A DNA stretch of 54,610 bases from Pseudomonadota bacterium (lineage in GTDB: Bacteria > Desulfobacterota > Desulfobacteria > Desulfobacterales > Desulfosarcinaceae). This document shows positions 24,658-32,878 of the stretch, in pieces. The notes under the pieces were generated by a model. That model did no database searches. It saw only the letters and a program-made list of their open reading frames with translations, and was not told where the DNA came from. Where the stretch lies: NCBI GenBank assembly GCA_023435265.1, contig JAEYRZ010000109.1, positions 1 to 54,610 of the forward strand. The letters run 5' to 3'. The translations under genes were made by a program, and so were the position numbers. How positions within the stretch are numbered: position 1 is the stretch's first letter; each line of letters opens with the position of its first letter.

Positions 24658-25086
24658 ATGAAAATCTATTCGAATGGCCCGATCGGGGCCGGATTGAACG
24701 AGCGCATCCAGGGCCTGGTGCAAAATCTCTCCGAGGAGAAGAAACAATTGTTGCTGGACCTGCTGATCGAATGGCAACAAAACGAACAACGGGGCGACCC
24801 CCGTATTCCCTGTTTGATCGCGGTCGATTATTCTACTCAGAAGCGCGCCTACCGTGATTTCATCCATGATCTGAGCATCAGCGGGCTCTTCATCGAGACC
24901 AGGGAGCCATTCAAGATCGGCGAATCGATCTCCCTGACGTTCACCATGCCGGGGTCCGCCAATCATTTCAAGATAACGGGAGAAATCGCACGCACAGACC
25001 GCAACGGCATCGGGGTGCGGTTCAATACCAAGCTGAGCCGTTATCAGGAAGAGATCATCCGGACGCATTTCAGCAAAAAATCATGA
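24658..25086 (+). CDS. PilZ-domain protein (probable c-di-GMP effector)
   Basis: A 142-residue cytoplasmic protein. A helical N-terminus (~1-45, ERIQGLVQNLSEEKKQLLL) is followed by a PilZ domain. The c-di-GMP contacts expected of the family are present: RGDPR (R-x3-R) and DLSISGLFI (D-x-S-x2-G), then GIGVRF near the end. Such proteins alter motility or surface behaviour on binding cyclic di-GMP. AAGGGA precedes the ATG. The asparaginase gene follows after 25 bp on the same strand. A cyclic di-GMP riboswitch 6 kb downstream makes second-messenger signalling a theme of this region. Confidence 0.88.
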   Translation: MKIYSNGPIGAGLNERIQGLVQNLSEEKKQLLLDLLIEWQQNEQRGDPRIPCLIAVDYSTQKRAYRDFIHDLSISGLFIETREPFKIGESISLTFTMPGSANHFKITGEIARTDRNGIGVRFNTKLSRYQEEIIRTHFSKKS

Positions 25087-25111
25087 TCGTGCGTTTTGGG
25101 GCGGACCCGCC

Positions 25112-26140
25112 ATGCCCAAAAGGATCTACATCGCCTATACCGGCGGAACCATCGGGATGCGCAGGACAGCCGATGGGTACCGGCCTGTTCCCGGATTCCT
25201 TGCCCGCCAACTGGCGGACATGGCCGCCATGCGTCACCCCGCGATTCCGAGCTATGAAATCCATGAGTACGATCCTCTGATCGATTCCTCCAACATCTCT
25301 CCGAGATGGTGGGTGCATATCGCCCGGGATATCGCCGCGCATTACGACGTTTTTGACGGTTTTGTGGTGCTGCATGGTACGGATACCATGGCTTATACCG
25401 CGTCCGCGCTCCCTTTCATGCTCCAGGGGCTCTCCAAGCCGGTAATCCTGACCGGAGCCCAGATCCCTTTATGTGAATTGCGCAACGATGCCCGTGAAAA
25501 TCTGATTACAGCCATGCTGATCGCCGCCAACTATCCGTTGCCCGAGGTGTGTCTTTTTTTCGGCAACCGCTTGCTGCGGGGCAATCGCAGCGTCAAAGTC
25601 AACGCGGATGGGTTCGATGCCTTCGACTCCCCCAAATTTCCTCCCCTGGGAATTGCCGGGATCGGCATCGATATCCGTTGGGATCTGGTTCTGCCCGCCC
25701 CAGAGCAGAAGATGCAGGTCTCGGTCAAAGCGTTTCGGGAATCCAGAGTGGCGTCCCTGAGGCTGTTCCCCGGCATATCGGCCGAGGTCGTGCGCAATAT
25801 TCTCGCGCCGCCGATCAATGGACTCGTGCTGGAGACTTATGGCGTCGGCAATGCCCCGGACAACGACAGCGCGCTGTTGTCGGTTCTGACCGAAGCCGAC
25901 GCGCGAGGCGTCGTGATCGTCAACTGCACGCAGTGTCTGCAGGGGCGGGTGCGGATGAGCGAATATGCAACCGGCACAGCCCTGGCCCGTGCCGGGGTGA
26001 TCAGCGGCCATGACATGACCGCCGAAGCCGCTCTGGCCAAAATGTTCTATCTGCTCAGCCGAAGATTGCCCGTATCCGAAATAAAAGCGCAGATGCAATC
26101 CGACCTTCGCGGCGAACTGTCGATTTCTTCCGGGCAGTGA
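25112..26140 (+). CDS. ansA: L-asparaginase, type I (cytoplasmic)
   Basis: A 342-residue asparaginase/glutaminase-family enzyme hydrolysing L-asparagine to aspartate and ammonia. The first catalytic Thr lies in IAYTGGTIGM and the second in LHGTDTMAYTASALPFML. The Lys region is represented by LTGAQIPLCELRNDARENL, and a C-terminal SGHDMTAEAALAKMFYLL closes the fold. There is no signal peptide, in keeping with the type I enzyme. It is 25 bp downstream of the PilZ gene, perhaps in one transcript, without a clear functional link. Confidence 0.92.
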   Translation: MPKRIYIAYTGGTIGMRRTADGYRPVPGFLARQLADMAAMRHPAIPSYEIHEYDPLIDSSNISPRWWVHIARDIAAHYDVFDGFVVLHGTDTMAYTASALPFMLQGLSKPVILTGAQIPLCELRNDARENLITAMLIAANYPLPEVCLFFGNRLLRGNRSVKVNADGFDAFDSPKFPPLGIAGIGIDIRWDLVLPAPEQKMQVSVKAFRESRVASLRLFPGISAEVVRNILAPPINGLVLETYGVGNAPDNDSALLSVLTEADARGVVIVNCTQCLQGRVRMSEYATGTALARAGVISGHDMTAEAALAKMFYLLSRRLPVSEIKAQMQSDLRGELSISSGQ

Positions 26141-26555
26141 CGCGCCCGCCGTATTTTCCCTCCCGACCCGGTCAACGGTATTCAGGATGACCCTATCCAG
26201 ATCGCTGTCACGAGACCGGCAGGCTGAAGGCTTTCTGGTTCCGGCCTGTTTTAGCGATACTTCAAGTATCTTATGACCTATTGCAGTTTGCAGCCTGTTT
26301 TAATCTCCGGAGCGCATCGGCGGGCAGATATATCCCGGTGGGAGCATGTGTTGCGCCTGTCAGACAACGGTTTGGGACTTAATTGGATTAAGCCGGATGC
26401 AATGCCTTAAGTGATTTCTGATTTGGCCGATAGAGAAGGAGGAAGCGCAAAATGGCAGCGTGATCCCTTGAACCGCGAGGGGAAAACGGCCTGGTTTTAT
26501 AAATTGCCGAGCTTTCGCTGGAAATACTTCTTTAAACTTGCTTAGGAGGCGGGAA
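26141..26555 (+). other. 415-bp region upstream of the chemoreceptor gene
   Basis: Contents, left to right: a perfect palindrome GATACTTCAAGTATC at 26256-26270; a direct repeat CCTGTTTTA at 26245-26253 and 26293-26301; a sigma-28 type promoter at 26407-26433; a three-codon frame ATG-GCA-GCG-TGA at 26452 with GGAGG 9 nt before it; and a hairpin CCCTTG/CGAGGG at 26465-26481 in the leader. No conventional gene is visible. The palindrome and the repeats have no assigned role. Confidence 0.55.
26407..26433 (+). promoter_or_regulatory. Sigma-28 (FliA) type promoter for the chemoreceptor
   Basis: TTAAGTGA, exactly 11 bases, then GCCGATAG. The -10 matches 7 of 8 and the -35 matches 5 of 8 consensus positions. 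Predicted start ~26440, giving a leader of about 115 nt with a small hairpin. It is weaker than the two FliA-type sites upstream of the cheA operon but has the same spacing. Confidence 0.65.
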
Positions 26556-29192
26556 ATGTTTTTCGGGAACCTTAAACTGAGACCGAAGCTGCTTCTTTTT
26601 GGACTGCTGCTTACACTCGTCCCACTGCTGATTTTGGGTGTGATCCAGGTCTATATGGGCAAGCAGGTCGTGAAAACGGCAGGTGAGGAGAGCCTCCTGC
26701 TGGCCAAATCCGACCTGGACCACACTGCCATGGGCGTTTACAGAATGTGTGAGGCCCAGAACGAACTATTGATGAAAGACTTGAACGGCTTTCTCAATAT
26801 CTCGAGAAAAGAATTGAACGCGCTGGGGGGCGTCTCTTTTGCCAAGGAGACCGTCGGCTGGGAGGCTTTCAATCAGTTTTCGCAGAAAAGCATACCGATA
26901 GAACTGCCCAGGATGCAGGTCGGCGGGAGGTGGCTTGGCCAGACCACGCGGTTCGACGTCGAAGTTCCCGTCGTCGATGTCGTCAAGATCATGTCGAATG
27001 ATGCCACCTGTACTCTTTTCCAGCGCATGAATGCAGAAGGGGATATGTTGCGGGTCGCTACCAGTGTGGCCAAGAACGACGGCACCCGCGCAATTGGCAC
27101 CTATATTCCTGCCATCAATCCGGATGGCAAACCCAATCCTGTGGCCAACGCCGTATTAAAAGGAGAGAGCTATATCGGCCGCGCGTTCGTCGTCAATCGA
27201 TGGTATCTCACGATGTACGAGCCCATCTTCGACTCGGAAAAGAACGTCCGCGGCATGTTGTACGTGGGCATTCCCCAGGAAAGCGCCCGAGCACTCCGCC
27301 AGGCGATTTACGATATTAAAGTGGGGACCACCGGTTATGTTTATGTGCTCGATGGCAAAGGCAATTATGTAATTTCGCAATTCGGCAAACGTGACGGTGA
27401 AGACATTTCCAAGTCTCTGGACAGCGACGGCAATTTGTTCATCAAGGAAATGGTTGACAAGTCGGTCGTCCTCAAACCCGGAAAGTTTGCCGAACACTGG
27501 TATATGTGGCTGAACCCGGGGGACCCTGCTCCTCGCGCCAAAGTGGCCCGAACGGTATACTTCGAACCATGGGACTGGGTCATCGGCGCCAGTTCGTACG
27601 CGGATGAATTTCAAGAGGGTGCTTTGAAAATCGAACGCGCCGGCCAGAGAGCCACCTATCAACTCCTGGCGGTCGTTGTGGTCTCGGCGGTTGTAGCCGT
27701 TCTGATCTGGATACTGGTCTCCAACGCCATATCGGGCCCGATCCTGGACATCACCAAAGCGGTCACCTCGGTTACCAAGACCAAGGATCTGACCCAGCAG
27801 GTGCCGGTACACAGCCATGATGAAGTCGGTATCATGGCCAGAGAGTTCAACAACATGCTCACGGCGCTGCGACAGGCATTCATGTTGGTCGAGGATGCCT
27901 CGGGCCACGTGAATGCCCAGGCCAGTGAAGTGGCACGCCGCGCTGCAGCCAACCGGCAACGCGCCGAAAATGAAGAAAAGCAGATCAGCGTTATCCAGGA
28001 CACAGTGGCTCAGATGGGTGAAACGGCCGGTGAGGTTCAGAATTCTTCGACCGAACAAGCCCAGGCGGCATCGAATTCGTATACGAGCATGGAAGCGTTG
28101 ATCGTCACCATGAAGGACATCAACGAGGCTTCCGGCGAACAGATCCAGGAGGCCAGCATCGCCACGGAACGTGTGGCCTCGATGGGTGAAACGGCCGGTA
28201 AAGTAAGTGCCACTGCGCAACGCCAGGGACAGCAGGTCGGTCAGGTGACCGAATCGATGCGCTTGATCGCCAAGTCGGTGGATGAGATGACGCGCGCTGC
28301 GGACCGGGCGACCGAACACGGCCGCATGGTGTTGAACGCCGCCCAGGAAGGCCGGTCCACGATTGATGCAACCGTCCAAGGTATGCAGGCGATCCGTGAA
28401 TCCTCCGAACAAATCGCCGATATTACCGGTGTCATCACCGATATTGCCGAACAAACCAACTTGCTGGCCTTGAATGCGGCTATCGAAGCGGCGCGCGCCG
28501 GAGTGCACGGCCGCGGGTTCGCGGTGGTCGCCGATGAAGTCGGTAAACTGGCTCAGCGCTCCTCGGAAGCCGCCAAGGAAATCACCCAGTTGATCAAAGA
28601 TTCTACCAACAAGGTCGAAGAAGGAACCCGATTAACCGACCGTTCCCAGGATGCCCTGCGCAAGATCAGCGAAGGCGGTGAAGTCAATATGCGCGCCATC
28701 GAGGAGATTGCAAGGGCATCGGACCTGCTGTCTGAAAGCACCAACGAAGTCAATAACCTGGTCACTGAGTTGAACAAACTGGCCGAAGAGATCGTCACCA
28801 TGGCCGGCCAGCAGGGGCCGCGGCGCGAGGCCGCCCAAAAAGCCCTCACGTCATTGGTGGAAAAGGCAAATACGATCGCCATGCAGGTCGGTGAGGCAAC
28901 GGGCAAGGCAGCATCCGTCGGTGAAGAAATGCGCGGTGTGCTGCAGCGCTCCGATGAAATGAAGAAAAGGACCGAACTGCAGGCCGGCCGTTCCAAAACA
29001 TTGAGAGAGGTTACCGCCCAGTCTGTGCAACATGCCAAACAAACGGCAACCGGCGCAGGCGAGGTCGTGGGCATCACCCTTGAAATGCAGCGGCTTGCAG
29101 CCAACCTCACACGGCAGGTGGCGCAGTTTAAAGTCCGTAAAGATCAAATTGCCGAACTCACTGAAGCAGTATTCCCTGAAGAAGAAAAATAA
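26556..29192 (+). CDS. Methyl-accepting chemotaxis protein with periplasmic Cache domain
   Basis: An 878-residue chemoreceptor. TM1 is at ~10-33, followed by a large periplasmic Cache domain of the Cache3-Cache2 type (YIPAINPDGKPNPVANAVLKG, then MLYVGIPQESARALR). TM2 is at ~368-391, HAMP at ~392-445, and a long cytoplasmic signalling coiled coil has its conserved tip at ~633 (EQTNLLALNAAIEAARAG). There is no CheR-binding pentapeptide at the C-terminus (ends FPEEEK). I choose the ATG at 26556 because AGGAGG lies just upstream; an in-frame TTG 18 bp earlier would overlap that site. A CheW follows. Ligand unknown. Confidence 0.96.
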   Translation: MFFGNLKLRPKLLLFGLLLTLVPLLILGVIQVYMGKQVVKTAGEESLLLAKSDLDHTAMGVYRMCEAQNELLMKDLNGFLNISRKELNALGGVSFAKETVGWEAFNQFSQKSIPIELPRMQVGGRWLGQTTRFDVEVPVVDVVKIMSNDATCTLFQRMNAEGDMLRVATSVAKNDGTRAIGTYIPAINPDGKPNPVANAVLKGESYIGRAFVVNRWYLTMYEPIFDSEKNVRGMLYVGIPQESARALRQAIYDIKVGTTGYVYVLDGKGNYVISQFGKRDGEDISKSLDSDGNLFIKEMVDKSVVLKPGKFAEHWYMWLNPGDPAPRAKVARTVYFEPWDWVIGASSYADEFQEGALKIERAGQRATYQLLAVVVVSAVVAVLIWILVSNAISGPILDITKAVTSVTKTKDLTQQVPVHSHDEVGIMAREFNNMLTALRQAFMLVEDASGHVNAQASEVARRAAANRQRAENEEKQISVIQDTVAQMGETAGEVQNSSTEQAQAASNSYTSMEALIVTMKDINEASGEQIQEASIATERVASMGETAGKVSATAQRQGQQVGQVTESMRLIAKSVDEMTRAADRATEHGRMVLNAAQEGRSTIDATVQGMQAIRESSEQIADITGVITDIAEQTNLLALNAAIEAARAGVHGRGFAVVADEVGKLAQRSSEAAKEITQLIKDSTNKVEEGTRLTDRSQDALRKISEGGEVNMRAIEEIARASDLLSESTNEVNNLVTELNKLAEEIVTMAGQQGPRREAAQKALTSLVEKANTIAMQVGEATGKAASVGEEMRGVLQRSDEMKKRTELQAGRSKTLREVTAQSVQHAKQTATGAGEVVGITLEMQRLAANLTRQVAQFKVRKDQIAELTEAVFPEEEK

Positions 29193-29295
29193 GCTGGAGA
29201 GGGCGGGCCGACAGGGATCCCGCATGGATCGTTCCTTTTGATGAAGTCGGGTCGGGCAAGAGTGATTCAAACCGTTCGAAATTGAAGGAGACGGC

Positions 29296-29799
29296 GTGCG
29301 ATCCAACAGCACTATGGCCCGAAGTACCCCCAATGATAATATCATCCAGTTGGTGGGTTTCAGTGTCGGCGCGGAACTGTTTGGGACGGACATTCTCAGC
29401 GTGCGCGAAATTCTGAGACAACCGCCCGTGGAACCGTTGAAGCGCGGGCCGGATTTCATCGAGGGAATCACCCGGGTTCGTGGAGCAGCCATACCAGTCA
29501 TTGATCTTGCCGCATATATCGGAAAGAATGCTTCTCGAAGAGATAAAAGCAGGCATTGGGTGTTGGTAACGCAAGTGCAGGAAACACTAATCGGTTTCAT
29601 CGTCGATGCGGTTACCCGCATTCTAAAAATCAATACCGATATGATCATGCCTGCACCGGAACTTATTTTGTCCGGACTACGGAACCAATACATGCGTGGT
29701 GTTTGCGACACGGAGAAAGGATTGCTCATGGTGCTCGAACTCGATCGTTTGCTGGTGGATGAGGAAGTGAGAACGATTCGCGACTTGAAATTGAAGTAA
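29296..29799 (+). CDS. CheW-like coupling protein paired with the chemoreceptor
   Basis: A 167-residue CheW-domain protein (FGTDILSVREILRQPPVEPL, then ITRVRGAAIPVIDLAAYIG, and GLLMVLELDRLL). The GTG start at 29296 follows AAGGAG at 5 nt; the next ATG at 29314 has no ribosome site. It is 103 bp after the chemoreceptor and probably links that receptor to a CheA, either the hybrid kinase at 1.3-4.6 kb or another outside the window. It is distinct from the cheW at 837-1295. Confidence 0.93.
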   Translation: MRSNSTMARSTPNDNIIQLVGFSVGAELFGTDILSVREILRQPPVEPLKRGPDFIEGITRVRGAAIPVIDLAAYIGKNASRRDKSRHWVLVTQVQETLIGFIVDAVTRILKINTDMIMPAPELILSGLRNQYMRGVCDTEKGLLMVLELDRLLVDEEVRTIRDLKLK

Positions 29800-29845
29800 A
29801 CGATACCTTGCCATCATATTGCCGCTGTCGGAAGATCAGCCATTC

Positions 29846-30511
29846 ATGAAAGCAACCAGCTTTTCTAATATACGCAAGTGGTTGTGGATATTTCTGCTAT
29901 TGGTGGGTCTTATCACCGCGGCAATTTTTCTGTTGATCTACTTTGAAGTGAACACACTTTCTTCGATAATGAGCCGACCCGAAAGCGTCGGATCCGCCGA
30001 TCTAACCGACCGCTGGGCCACTCTCAAGGTGCGGGTGACGCTTCTGCTTTTGGGCGGATTGTCGGTCATCGCGCTTACAGGCCTCTTGTGGCTACGTATT
30101 GCCTGGAGCCGACTGAACCAGTCGGTCGCCATGATCGATCGCGCTGTATCACACCTGGCGGCAGGCAAGCTCAATGTGACCGTAGCCATAGAATCTGCCG
30201 ATGAATTTGGCAAAATCGGCATGGGGTTGAACGAATTGGCTGCCAATCTGCAAGAACTGCTTCTGTTTATATGGAAGCAGAGCGGACAGTGCATCGCTTT
30301 GCTTGAGAAAATGGAAGTCCACGGCAACACAGGTCCCGGCGGGAACGCGGCACCTAAGGCTTTATCTTATCGGCAAATCTACGAATCAATTCAGAATCTT
30401 CGGGAAATGGCACAGTCCTACGTATTTTACGACGTACGGTTGGAGGGCAAACACGCCTTGGCGATCAATGAGCCTGGAAGCTCAGCACCGGATGCGAAAT
30501 CGAGTGGATAA
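29846..30511 (+). CDS. HAMP-domain membrane protein lacking a signalling output domain
   Basis: A ~221-residue protein. TM1 at ~11-33, a short periplasmic loop (~34-62), TM2 at ~66-86, then a HAMP domain (~87-140: LSHLAAGKLNVTV-like HLAAGKLNVTVAIES, DEFGKIGMGLNEL). A short helical tail follows. It looks like a receptor or kinase cut down to its membrane and HAMP parts; the methyl-accepting coiled coil is absent. It lies 46 bp after cheW and ends just before the riboswitch leader. It may modulate the neighbouring receptor. An in-frame TTG at 29819 is an alternative start. Confidence 0.75.
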   Translation: MKATSFSNIRKWLWIFLLLVGLITAAIFLLIYFEVNTLSSIMSRPESVGSADLTDRWATLKVRVTLLLLGGLSVIALTGLLWLRIAWSRLNQSVAMIDRAVSHLAAGKLNVTVAIESADEFGKIGMGLNELAANLQELLLFIWKQSGQCIALLEKMEVHGNTGPGGNAAPKALSYRQIYESIQNLREMAQSYVFYDVRLEGKHALAINEPGSSAPDAKSSG

Positions 30512-30586
30512 TTGATAAACCCGGCGAGATTGCTGTGCACCTAAGGATTACAGAATCGATCCACGGGCAATTGTACGGCCGTTTGC

Positions 30587-30614
30587 TTGACATAAGCTTC
30601 GAAGCCGGCATAAG
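30587..30614 (+). promoter_or_regulatory. Sigma-70 promoter of the riboswitch transcript
   Basis: Perfect TTGACA (30587-30592), 16 bases, then CATAAG (30609-30614; 4 of 6). Transcription would begin near 30621, about 25 nt before the aptamer, as expected for a riboswitch leader. Confidence 0.6.
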
Positions 30615-30644
30615 ATTTGCGAAAATTGTTTCGCGATTCCTTGT

Positions 30645-30722
30645 TGAAAGGCAAAGCTGTCGAAGACAGCGACGCAAAGCTACGGGTCTAAAGCGAATTG
30701 CCATGATGGCCGAGCTGCCGTG
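30645..30722 (+). promoter_or_regulatory. GEMM-I riboswitch (cyclic di-GMP-I class)
   Basis: Conserved parts of the class appear in order. GGCAAAGC (30650-30657) matches the 5' ligand strand. The P1b stem GCTGTC/GACAGC (30656-30661, 30665-30670) is closed by GAA where the tetraloop GAAA is usual. The invariant GACGCAAAGC follows (30671-30680), then TACGGGTCTAA, as in Geobacter examples. The 3' strand CCGAGCTGCCG (30710-30720) contains TGCC, which can pair with the 5' GGCA. The base equivalent to G20 of Vc2 is G, which favours c-di-GMP over the cGAMP-preferring variants; this is a prediction. A terminator 12 nt downstream supplies an expression platform. Confidence 0.85.
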
Positions 30723-30734
30723 GATATCCTTCTC

Positions 30735-30769
30735 AAGCACCTGGGAGTCATACCATATGGTGCTTTTTT
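30735..30769 (+). terminator. Intrinsic terminator acting as riboswitch expression platform
   Basis: AAGCACC (30735-30741) pairs with GGTGCTT (30759-30765) and is followed by a T-run (TTTTT before G). The loop contains ACCATATGGT overlapping the right arm, which offers an alternative pairing. It lies between the aptamer and the ATG at 30821, so ligand-dependent premature termination is the likely mode of control. Confidence 0.8.
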
Positions 30770-30820
30770 GCGGCATCGGCGCACGCCGATTCGGCCGGTT
30801 CATTCACCGGGAGGTGTCTG

Positions 30821-32302
30821 ATGGAAAACCCTAATATTCTTCTGGCGATTACGCCCATACCGTTTCTCTCGGTGCTGGTTTGGATTGTATTGGTGCTGAC
30901 GGCTATGTATTTAGCACGCAAGCCGTTCCATCGAACGGTGGCCTCGCTCAGCAGGATGTTTTACAATGGCATGCGTTTGATAGCCTCATCCATAAAATTG
31001 GCAGAAAGAAGAATTGAAGAGCGAAACCGGGCCGTTCTGCTGTCTGCAGGGCTGGAAGCGGCCGAACGCAAAGTCGAACGGGAGTTTGAGCGTATCGGCT
31101 CCGAGCTCCAGAAAGAATTGGAAGGTTTCCCCCTAATCCAGCGTAAACTCAATGAACATCTCCAGAAACTCGAAGAAGACTATTCCAGATGCGGGGAAAT
31201 CCCCCAAGAATTATCGGACTGGGTGAGGGTCATCGAAGCGATTGCGAATATCAAACCCAACGGTGACCGTATGGTGGTCAACATGTTGGAGGAAATTCAC
31301 CAAACCTTGAATGAACAGCATAAAACAGCCGCCGAATGCCATCGACGGGATGTCGCCGAACGTCATAAAATTCTTTCCCAAATGCAACCGACCTGGCGGA
31401 TGCTACGGAAAATTCTCTGTTCAATCGAAAAAGGTTTCGGCCAGTTGACTCAAAGATCGAAAAAAATCGATCGATATATGGATATATACGAAAAAACGCG
31501 GAACCACAGCGACATCGCCGCGAGGCAGCTTTCTTCATCTGCCACAACTCAATTCTTCGTATCCGCCGTGGTCCTGGCAATCGCCGCGGTAGGGGCCGTC
31601 ATCAACTTCAATCTGATCGTACTACCGATTTCCGAAATGATCGGGGGAGCAAGCTACATAGGGGGTTTAAAGAGTCACGAGGTGGCAGGCGCGTTCATCG
31701 TGTGTGTAGAAATCGTTCTCGGCGTTTTTCTCATGGATGCACTTCGTGCAACGCGGTTTTTTTCGATCATCGGGAGCATGGAGGAGCACAAACGCAAGGC
31801 AGCATTATTATGCCTTTTAGGCCTTCTGTTAATTCTTGCCGGCTTTGAGTCCACACTTGCGTATAGACAGCATCAGATCGCGGCGAACATGGAGGCCTTG
31901 CACCAGTCCCTGGCCGGAGGCGAACCTACTAACGAGATCAGCTGGATTCCCATCATCGGGCAGATGGCCATGGGGTTTATTCTCCCGTTTTTACTGATTT
32001 TCGTGGCTATCCCCTTCGAAACATTCATATCTTCCGGACGGACACTGCTTGGTAAGATGTTCACTTGGTCATTGCGCGTGACTGCCTTCGGGTTCAGGAT
32101 GATCGGGCATTTGGTTTATTATAGCTTGAAATCGATGGTTACATTCTACGACCTAGTGATCTTCCCCTGTCTCTGGATCGAAAACCAGATCGCGAGAAGC
32201 AGTATCAAGGCGGGCCGGAAGGAACATCCGTCCAGCACCGTTCAAGGCGGTGGATCCGATTTGATCAATGGGGCGGCAGCCTGTCGCGAGATCGCCGATT
32301 GA
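30821..32302 (+). CDS. Coiled-coil, multi-pass membrane protein of unknown function under GEMM-I control
   Basis: A 493-residue protein I do not recognise. TM1 is at ~8-31. A long charged helical region (~45-235) then looks coiled-coil, with runs such as ERRIEERNRAVLLSAGLEAA and EREFERIGSELQKELEG. Four further hydrophobic segments follow (~243-266, 287-306, 326-344, 376-399), plus an amphipathic stretch at ~412-440 and a short polar tail. No kinase, transporter or GGDEF/EAL motif was seen. GGGAGGTG precedes the ATG. The riboswitch leader implies control by cyclic di-GMP, and the neighbours (MCP, CheW, HAMP protein) suggest a role at the cell surface or in signalling. The region is visibly AT-richer than its flanks. 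Confidence 0.85.
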   Translation: MENPNILLAITPIPFLSVLVWIVLVLTAMYLARKPFHRTVASLSRMFYNGMRLIASSIKLAERRIEERNRAVLLSAGLEAAERKVEREFERIGSELQKELEGFPLIQRKLNEHLQKLEEDYSRCGEIPQELSDWVRVIEAIANIKPNGDRMVVNMLEEIHQTLNEQHKTAAECHRRDVAERHKILSQMQPTWRMLRKILCSIEKGFGQLTQRSKKIDRYMDIYEKTRNHSDIAARQLSSSATTQFFVSAVVLAIAAVGAVINFNLIVLPISEMIGGASYIGGLKSHEVAGAFIVCVEIVLGVFLMDALRATRFFSIIGSMEEHKRKAALLCLLGLLLILAGFESTLAYRQHQIAANMEALHQSLAGGEPTNEISWIPIIGQMAMGFILPFLLIFVAIPFETFISSGRTLLGKMFTWSLRVTAFGFRMIGHLVYYSLKSMVTFYDLVIFPCLWIENQIARSSIKAGRKEHPSSTVQGGGSDLINGAAACREIAD

Positions 32303-32323
32303 CCTTTTCGCCAGCGCGATCAT

Positions 32324-32788
32324 CTATCTGCTTACGGCCTCATAGATCCTTTTGATTTCCTGCCTGTTCTCCGGCTGGGTGGTCATACGCAGCCCATCGA
32401 AATCACCCCTCAGGTATTTAAGTGCATAGCGCTCTCGATCGATTTCGAAACGTGTCCGATACCCGAGGCGCCGGAAAACCGGGACCGGCGGACACCAGCC
32501 TTGCAGCGCGTGCTGCAGCAGAAACCCGGTGATGACCGCCGGAAAGGCAAACCATCTGCGGTTGACCGAAGCTCCCATAATCAAGCCGAATAGCGACAGG
32601 GCGGCCGCATTGGCTTCCAATGTACGTTCAATATCCCATTCGCGGTCGAGTTCTTCCAGCCTTTTGTCGATCGCCTCGGGCGCGATGGCGGCATAATAGG
32701 CGATACTTGCCTCAGTCTGCCGCTGGATGCGTTCATTTAAGTGTTCGGCGGTGTGCGCGGGAACACGTGTGGCGGATGCAGGTAACAT
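32324..32788 (-). CDS. DUF2892-type small membrane protein
   Basis: A 154-residue protein. A helical N-terminus (HLNERIQRQTEASIAYY) precedes a DUF2892-like core (REWDIERTLEANAAALSLFG, then a hydrophobic hairpin ending ALQGWCPPVPVFRRLGYRT). The Cys-Pro-Pro motif after the hairpin is typical of this YgaP-C-terminus related family. The C-terminal ~45 residues are charged. AAGGAGG precedes the ATG. It is convergent with the riboswitch-controlled gene. Function of the family is unknown. Confidence 0.8.
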   Translation of the reverse strand: MLPASATRVPAHTAEHLNERIQRQTEASIAYYAAIAPEAIDKRLEELDREWDIERTLEANAAALSLFGLIMGASVNRRWFAFPAVITGFLLQHALQGWCPPVPVFRRLGYRTRFEIDRERYALKYLRGDFDGLRMTTQPENRQEIKRIYEAVSR

Positions 32789-32878
32789 TCATACCTCCTT
32801 AAAGCTGCTTTTTACATGGATTTCGCCGGATCACCCTGGTCGAACCTGATTAAATCGTGTTGAACACGCTCCAGCAAC

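Larger units (their letters stand above)
30512..30820 (+). promoter_or_regulatory. 309-bp regulatory leader: promoter, GEMM-I riboswitch, terminator
   Basis: The whole gap between the HAMP gene and the 493-residue membrane protein gene is accounted for by regulatory parts: a sigma-70 promoter (30587-30614), a GEMM-I aptamer (~30645-30722), an intrinsic terminator (30735-30769), and a GGGAGGTG ribosome site just before the ATG at 30821. An overlapping 99-codon open frame (30535-30834) is judged non-coding because it is written through the aptamer. Confidence 0.8.

Noticed and set aside
27156..28508. 450-codon open frame on the minus strand
   Set aside because: Antisense shadow of the chemoreceptor.
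30535..30834. 99-codon open frame upstream of the membrane protein gene
   Set aside because: It runs through the GEMM-I aptamer and terminator, and its composition is not protein-like.
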